From: Polaromonas glacialis
GTDB lineage: Bacteria; Pseudomonadota; Gammaproteobacteria; Burkholderiales; Burkholderiaceae_C
Assembly (NCBI RefSeq): GCF_000709345.1
Contig: NZ_KL448327.1
Location: forward strand, 82,574-119,933
Direction: 5' to 3'
Length of the DNA stretch: 37,360 nucleotides
Shown: one piece after another, positions 32,844-37,360 of the stretch
Numbering within the stretch: position 1 is the first letter of the stretch
Layout of the letters: every line of letters starts with the position of its first letter
Translations under genes and position numbers: made by a program
Notes under the pieces: model-generated
The model's database searches: none
Told to the model about the DNA's origin: nothing
What the model saw: the letters and a program-made list of their open reading frames with translations, nothing else

Positions 32844-33512
32844 ATGAGTGTGATCGTTACAGGACACGAAAAGGGAGGTACAGGCAAGTCTGTACTGGCC
32901 ACCAGCTTCGCAGCAAGAGTCATTCAGAGTGGGGCGACCGCCGTAGTCGTGGACACTGACGCAACTGCGACTTCGGCCGGATGGAACGCAATCCGTGATT
33001 CTCGGAACATTCTCCCAGTAGTTCCTGTCGTTCAACAACTTGTCAACCCCGCACCTGCAATCATTGAACTAGCAACCAAGTACGATGCGGTAGTTGTCGA
33101 TGTCGGTGCACGTGACTATGCAAAACTGCGCGATTTGGCAAGAATTTGTGATCTTTGGATTGCGCCAACAACCGTTGGGCAAGGAGATTTAACTTCTACT
33201 GTTCGCTTATTCGAGGCTATCTCAGAATTTCATGCGTTGCATAAGAATGGAAAAATTCCCTTTGTCGTGGTGTTTAACCGCGTTTCATCCACGTGGAATT
33301 CGAGCGAGGAACTGGACGCACGTGAGTTTCTGGAGCAGATGTGCCAAGGTATCGTTATCCTCAAATCGCACATCAAAGAACGCAAAGCTTGGCGCGATGC
33401 TGGACGCCTTGGGCTCGGGGTATCCGAGATGCCAAGCCGTGAGGCTGCCAAATCTATAGAAGAGTTCGAGAGCGTTTACGACGAAGCACTGTTGCACCAC
33501 AGCAAGTCCTAA
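32844..33512 (+). CDS. parA: ParA-type partition ATPase
   Basis: A 222-aa protein starting MSVIVTGHEKGGTGKSVLATSFAARV with the deviant Walker A motif (signature Lys10, Lys15). VVVDTDATATSAGW and YDAVVVDVGARD supply the switch regions. It lacks the N-terminal HTH of type Ia ParA, so it belongs to the small (type Ib-like) class, which does not regulate its own promoter through an HTH. ATG 32844 matches the family start; upstream in-frame codons (from 32802) look non-coding. It is followed by parB after 14 bp. Confidence 0.92.
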   Translation: MSVIVTGHEKGGTGKSVLATSFAARVIQSGATAVVVDTDATATSAGWNAIRDSRNILPVVPVVQQLVNPAPAIIELATKYDAVVVDVGARDYAKLRDLARICDLWIAPTTVGQGDLTSTVRLFEAISEFHALHKNGKIPFVVVFNRVSSTWNSSEELDAREFLEQMCQGIVILKSHIKERKAWRDAGRLGLGVSEMPSREAAKSIEEFESVYDEALLHHSKS

Positions 33513-33526
33513 ACAGAAAGTAGTTT

Positions 33527-34519
33527 ATGAAAGCCAAGCCAAGTCCCATCATCATGCGCAGTCGTGACACCGAGCAGATGAAATTCGCCCTCGGAAACGT
33601 TCAGTCAGTACCAGTGACTTCGATCCCGGTTAAGCCTTCATCCACCTCATCTAATTCGGCTCAAGGCATTTCACAGGCAGAAGTCGGCCGTACCGTGATC
33701 TGGCCAGTCGCGAAAGTAAAGGAGCATGCTCTCAATTCACGAGTTTTTTACGCTACAGAGGAAATTGACGAAATCTCGCAAAGCCTGACGAACAATGGTC
33801 AATCTGTTCCTGCTATCGGTTACCCGGACGGTGACTTCGTTGTGTTACTCGATGGCCAAAAACGCCTGCGAGGGTGTAAGGCGGCAGGTATAGAAAACCT
33901 GCGAATCGAGCTTTGTGAAAAACCGTCTACTGTCGCGCAGTTGTACCTCAACTCGAGACGCATCAACAAGGAGCGTAGCAGCCAGACGCTGCTCGATGAC
34001 GCAGTGCGTTTTGAATATCTTATCGAAGCCAAAGTGTTTCCCAACCAGGAGGCCCTGGCCGCTGAGTTAAAGATCAGCCAGTCCATGGTGTCAAAAATCA
34101 AAAAGCTCAACGTCATTCCCGAGCGACTGTTGCGGCGGCTGCGAGATACGGGTATAGCCAACAACATCGACGCACTGTCGTCCATCACCACGCTATTCAA
34201 ATATCCGGATGCCGAACAGGCGGCAGACATAGCGACCGAAGTAGTGGACGAGGTGATTCGGCGCAACCTTACAGGCGTTCAGACGACCGCGCTTGTCAAC
34301 AGCCGCCTTACCGGTCCGCGTAAACGAGATCGCTACGAAGTTCGACACTTTGCCTTTGGGACGGCAAAAGCGGTCCTTAAATCAAACGACGAGAAGGGCA
34401 GAATTGATTTCAGTCTCAAGGACCTCGCCCCTGATCAAGTAAACCTTCTGAAGCTGAAAATAGAAGCCCTTTGCGCCTCTTTGGGCAGTGCAACGCCTGA
34501 GACCAGCACGCAGTCCTGA
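33527..34519 (+). CDS. parB: ParB/RepB/Spo0J-family partition protein
   Basis: A 330-aa protein. After a ~55-residue variable N-terminus comes the ParB N-terminal (Srx-like, CTPase) domain: WPVAKVKEHALNSRVFYATEEIDEISQSLTNNGQSVPAIGY, VVLLDGQKRLRGCKAAGI, and NSRRINKERSSQTLLDDAVRF. A central HTH (FPNQEALAAELKISQSMVSKIKKL) should bind the parS palindromes. The C-terminus is the dimerisation part. With ParA it would segregate the plasmid. Confidence 0.92.
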   Translation: MKAKPSPIIMRSRDTEQMKFALGNVQSVPVTSIPVKPSSTSSNSAQGISQAEVGRTVIWPVAKVKEHALNSRVFYATEEIDEISQSLTNNGQSVPAIGYPDGDFVVLLDGQKRLRGCKAAGIENLRIELCEKPSTVAQLYLNSRRINKERSSQTLLDDAVRFEYLIEAKVFPNQEALAAELKISQSMVSKIKKLNVIPERLLRRLRDTGIANNIDALSSITTLFKYPDAEQAADIATEVVDEVIRRNLTGVQTTALVNSRLTGPRKRDRYEVRHFAFGTAKAVLKSNDEKGRIDFSLKDLAPDQVNLLKLKIEALCASLGSATPETSTQS

Positions 34520-34927
34520 TTGACGAACATGACACGCCGAGTCCTTGTACGCAGGCCGCTGTTTAATGGCGTTTTCTTTCGGCCCGGCTTGGTATGCAAC
34601 ATCCCGTGTACAGTCAAGAGCAGCATGTAGGTTTCCCCCCATTTTCCTACCAGAGCATTCCGCACGCGGTCTGATGCGTGACAACCTGCGAAAACCGAGC
34701 CATTGATATTCAGGTTTGTATCGCAATTTCCCGAGGCACAGATACGGTCAAGTCATTGCGTTGGGGGACAAGGTCTCATCAAAAGTTCTAACGCGCTCGA
34801 GTTGCCGGGAGGCTCTATGACTGGGCACTATTAGCGGATCACATGCTTTTAATGGCCAAGTCAAGTTTGAAAGAATTCGTTACTTGGCAATGTCTGTAAT
34901 GAAAATAAGCACTTTATCGATAAAGCA
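34520..34927. other. Intergenic stretch between parB and the iteron region
   Basis: About 400 bp without a supported gene. At 34828-34846 CTATTAGCGGATCACATGC matches the iteron consensus at about 14 of 19 positions and may be a decayed iteron. I see nothing else. Confidence 0.4.
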
Positions 34928-35567
34928 ACATGCGTAGCGACCATAGTCAGTGCTAACTTTCGTTGCGTCACGACAATCCAACGGCTTGATTGAACTCCCT
35001 AGAATAGGCAAAGCTACTGAGGAGGAGGCTGACAAAGAATAAAACCCAGCGAACTATTGGCGCAACGCATGCTCCAACCACTGGTTCACACGGCATAAAT
35101 CACTGCCTGCATCGCAAAGTCATCCCCAACAACCGGATGAAGAAGCTTACCAAACCGAAATTCCAGCACATGCTCAGCACGACACACGAAAGCTGATCCA
35201 GTTTTGATAAATTCAAGGCTGTCCTGATTCTGGACGCGTCTTGGCCCTTCCCAACGTACTGTCGGAACACATGACAAGTTTTAAAGTGCGCGTTTCACTA
35301 TGGTCGGAACACATGAAATGGGCCTGTTTCGCCTGCCACTGTATGGTCGCAACGCATGCTACTCATACCGAGCGGGTATTGTCGAAACACATGATAACGA
35401 GCTCTGGCCCCAGAAAATCTGGTCAATACACACGACATGTGCTCAAACACGACCACTATGGTCGCAACGCGTGACGCAAAGCAAGTCAACACAGCACTAT
35501 TGTCGGAACGGATGCTTTTCTTGACATCACAGCAAACCCCGTCAACTATGGTCGCTACACATGACAG

Positions 35568-35576
35568 TTATCCACA
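35568..35576 (+). promoter_or_regulatory. DnaA box 1
   Basis: Perfect TTATCCACA, 4 bp after iteron 35546. A second perfect box is at 35666-35674; the two flank a pair of inverted GCTAATAGCG/CGCTATTAGC sequences (about 35601 and 35646). Confidence 0.8.
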
Positions 35577-35711
35577 GACTATGGTCGCTACGAAGTGATC
35601 GCTAATAGCGCAATGCAGGCAACGCTATTGGCTAAACGAAGGCTCCGCTATTAGCGCTACGAAGGTTATCCACACCCTGAAACCCGCATGAATAAAGGCT
35701 TTGTAGCCTTC

Positions 35712-35758
35712 TTTAATCTCTTCTCTTTAATCTTTATCTTTTAATCAAGGTTTTAATC
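35712..35758 (+). repeat. AT-rich repeats, candidate DNA unwinding element
   Basis: TTTAATC occurs four times, at 35712, 35726, 35740 and 35752, with 14-, 14- and 12-bp steps in an otherwise T-rich strand. This resembles the 13-mer repeats opened by Rep and DnaA in iteron plasmids. Confidence 0.75.
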
Positions 35759-35839
35759 CCCGAATTAATTAAACCCCGCAAAGACGAATTTGGCATGCCT
35801 TATGTCCATAACTCAAGCACAGATCAGCGAAAACAAAGA

Positions 35840-35858
35840 GCATGCGTTGCGACAATAG
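35840..35858 (-). promoter_or_regulatory. Inverted iteron in front of trfA (autoregulation site candidate)
   Basis: On the minus strand, CTATTGTCGCAACGCATGC is a near-consensus iteron. It ends about 60 bp before the rep ATG, where a Rep dimer or monomer could repress its own promoter. Confidence 0.6.
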
Positions 35859-35916
35859 GCGCTATTGACACTGTGGAAGACGACGTACGACACTTGGTGC
35901 ACATAAGTTCACCCGC

Positions 35917-36933
35917 ATGAAACACAGCATTGGCCATTTACCCCCTGGAAATCCTAAGATCGGAAACGCCGTGCCCGACGAAAAGGACACATTGGAGAGC
36001 AGTTTTTCGTCAGCGGAAGTGGACAGCGGAACGCAAACAACTTTAAAAAAATCGCGTACAGGAGTCATGGCTCCCGCGCATCGCAAAACAAGTATGGAAA
36101 TACTAGCGATGAAAACTGCAGCCGCGCTGCAGAAGAAAGCTGACCCAGCACAACAGATTCTCCAGATGGGCTTCCCAAACTGGGATGAAGACCGCCGTGG
36201 CGTACCAAATCCACTGATTCGCGGCGGGCTTTTTACCACGCGGATGTCAACCAAAAGAATGTCCCTTAAGAGTGAGCAGATTGCATCGCTGTCCAATTCG
36301 GACATTCTCTACACCGGTGAAGAACTGCGCCAGGACGACCTCACCGTATGGATGTCTATCGTCAATCTCGGCCGTGATAAGCCTGTCGGTGAACCATGTA
36401 TCTTCACGGCATACCGGATGATCAAGGACATGAAGTGGCGAATGCATGTCGACAGTTACACACGGCTGCGTGCCTGCATCGAACGGCTCAAGGTCACCAG
36501 CGTCAAAATCACTACTAAAGGGCAAGATTCTGGCTACGCAGGTTCGTTGATCCGGGACTTTGCGTTTAACAATGTGGATGAAGCAGGTAACACCCGTTGG
36601 ATGGTCCGGCTTGAGCCGGCTATTGCCAACCTATTTCTTTTTGAGAACACAACACTTCTGGAATGGGAGCAGCGTAAACAGATCGGCACCCGGGCTGCCC
36701 TGACCTTGTGGCTTCACACGTTTTATTCGAGCCATCGGGAACCGCTCTCCTATTCGGTCACCAAGCTGCATGAGCTGTGTAAGTCTGAAGAGAAAAAGAT
36801 TGCTAACTTTCGTGCCCGTTTACGCAATTCCATGGAAACGCTAATCGCCATCGGCCTGCTTGAAAATTACGCCATCACGAGCGATGTCGTACATGTCAAG
36901 CGTGTCCGTTTTGTTCAGCGTCTTAATGCTTGA
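35917..36933 (+). CDS. trfA: TrfA-family plasmid replication initiator
   Basis: A 338-aa protein. After a ~85-residue variable N-terminus the TrfA domain runs from FPNWDEDRRGVPNPLIRGGLF through SLSNSDILYTGEELRQDDLTVWMSIVNLGR to the winged-helix C-terminus (EQRKQIGTRAALTLWLHTFY, LHELCKSEEKKIANFRARL). It should bind the iterons and recruit DnaA and DnaB. The ATG at 35917 is taken as the start. An internal in-frame ATG at 36067 (residue 51) with AGGAG directly upstream could give a shorter form, as the two-start trfA of IncP plasmids does. A small hairpin GCTTG-AG-CAAGC spans the stop codon. Confidence 0.9.
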   Translation: MKHSIGHLPPGNPKIGNAVPDEKDTLESSFSSAEVDSGTQTTLKKSRTGVMAPAHRKTSMEILAMKTAAALQKKADPAQQILQMGFPNWDEDRRGVPNPLIRGGLFTTRMSTKRMSLKSEQIASLSNSDILYTGEELRQDDLTVWMSIVNLGRDKPVGEPCIFTAYRMIKDMKWRMHVDSYTRLRACIERLKVTSVKITTKGQDSGYAGSLIRDFAFNNVDEAGNTRWMVRLEPAIANLFLFENTTLLEWEQRKQIGTRAALTLWLHTFYSSHREPLSYSVTKLHELCKSEEKKIANFRARLRNSMETLIAIGLLENYAITSDVVHVKRVRFVQRLNA

Positions 36934-36979
36934 GCAAGCACGATCAGCTACGATCATTAAAGCCTGAAAGCAATCGCGC

Positions 36980-37357
36980 TTAGGGGCTGCTAACGCTTGA
37001 GCGAAAGTGCTCGCACTGCCCGCCGTTGCAGGCGTGGACATTGGCCTGGACTTCGCGCCAGTCCTGTGGGTCGGGCGGCTGCGCCAGGGAGTCGATGTAC
37101 CCATCCCAGGCGCGGGCGTTGAGTTTTTTCGCGCTGCTCTTGAACCAGCGCATGGCCGCTTGACGGTCGCGCACGATGCTTGCTGCAGGCCTGCGGTTAT
37201 CGGCAAAGATGTCCTGGAGTTCGCCCGCAAGTTCGCAGCCGGGCACTACGCCCTCGATCACGCCTTCCAAACGGCTTTGGCGGACGTAGCGGGCCCGTAA
37301 CCGGTAACTGAACGGCGTCCTTCCTTGCAAAGGTGTCGCCGGGAACAATGCCTTCAT
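36980..37357 (-). CDS. Hypothetical protein, possibly running off the window
   Basis: A 125-aa frame starting MKALFPATPLQGRTPFSYRLRARYVRQSRLEGVIEG at the window edge and ending SSVSSP. It is convergent with trfA, 46 bp away. The sequence is basic at the start, with a central helical part (RDRQAAMRWFKSSAKKLNARAWDGYIDSL). I do not recognise a family. The frame stays open to the edge, so the true start may be further right. Codon use and GC are typical of the high-GC host genes rather than of the AT-richer backbone. Confidence 0.5.
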   Translation of the reverse strand: MKALFPATPLQGRTPFSYRLRARYVRQSRLEGVIEGVVPGCELAGELQDIFADNRRPAASIVRDRQAAMRWFKSSAKKLNARAWDGYIDSLAQPPDPQDWREVQANVHACNGGQCEHFRSSVSSP

Positions 37358-37360
37358 CGA

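Larger units (their letters stand above)
34928..35858. other. oriV: Iteron-type plasmid origin of replication (oriV)
   Basis: Direct iterons with consensus CTATGGTCGSAACRCATGA begin near 35054, 35256, 35298, 35341, 35376, 35417, 35456, 35497, 35546 and 35579; most are spaced 33-49 bp apart, about four helical turns. An inverted iteron lies at 34928-34946 and another at 35840-35858, just before trfA. Two perfect DnaA boxes TTATCCACA occur at 35568-35576 and 35666-35674. They are followed by an AT-rich block with four TTTAATC repeats (35712-35758), the likely unwinding element. The order iterons, DnaA boxes, AT-rich repeats is that of IncP-like oriV. Confidence 0.88.

Noticed and set aside
35054..35600. 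CRISPR array (repeats every ~40 bp)
   Set aside because: The repeats are degenerate, spacing is irregular, no cas genes are present, and the block sits beside DnaA boxes and a TrfA gene; iterons explain it.

Overview
The window looks like a stretch of a broad-host-range-type plasmid from a betaproteobacterium (Comamonadaceae/Burkholderiales-like by codon use, high GC and gene families). The right end carries a plasmid backbone: parA-parB with parS-like palindromes, an iteron origin with two DnaA boxes and an AT-rich repeat block, and a TrfA-family replication initiator. Most of the rest is accessory DNA, heavily reworked by mobile elements. Identifications rest on remembered family motifs; no database search was possible.

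Layout. 1-3954: a scrap of a persulfide-dioxygenase-like gene and an IS66 fragment, then the right part of a Mu/Tn7/Tn5053-like transposon (resolvase, DDE transposase, AAA+ ATPase, repeat-rich right end) whose transposase and ATPase genes carry three in-frame amber codons. 3956-7870: a sulfide/persulfide detoxification block (PAP2, DUF599, pmpB, pmpA and bigR leftward; blh rightward from a shared promoter/operator) and a methyltransferase. 7897-19322: nested mobile elements. These are a histidine-kinase scrap, a Tn3-family tnpA missing its N-terminus, and an IS3-family element split cleanly by a self-contained serine-recombinase element (DUF5372, HTH protein, small ORF, large serine recombinase). 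They are followed by an IS110 remnant, an ISAzo13 copy with a programmed-frameshift signal, a pRiA4b ORF-3 remnant, and IS1595 copy 1 with a perfect 8-bp target duplication.

19363-26734 is the most intriguing region: five leftward genes with no obvious mobile-element function. They encode a tandem double alpha/beta-hydrolase with C-terminal membrane anchors, a 585-aa amidase/PG-binding/lysozyme-like protein, a multi-TM protein, a second amidase with an SH3 domain that resembles Firmicutes endolysins, and a secreted DUF3616 protein. Two peptidoglycan hydrolases without signal peptides next to membrane proteins suggest an envelope-targeting (lysis, competition or defence) module that I do not recognise as a described system.

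26968-31500: an IS3-type orfA remnant, an App1-like (DUF2183) lipoprotein phosphatase, an intact DUF3701-type tyrosine recombinase and a decayed second copy of its N-terminus. 31479-37357: IS1595 copy 2 wedged between two parS-like palindromes, parA, parB, the iteron origin (inverted iterons at both borders, the last one in front of the rep gene), trfA and an unrecognised ORF.
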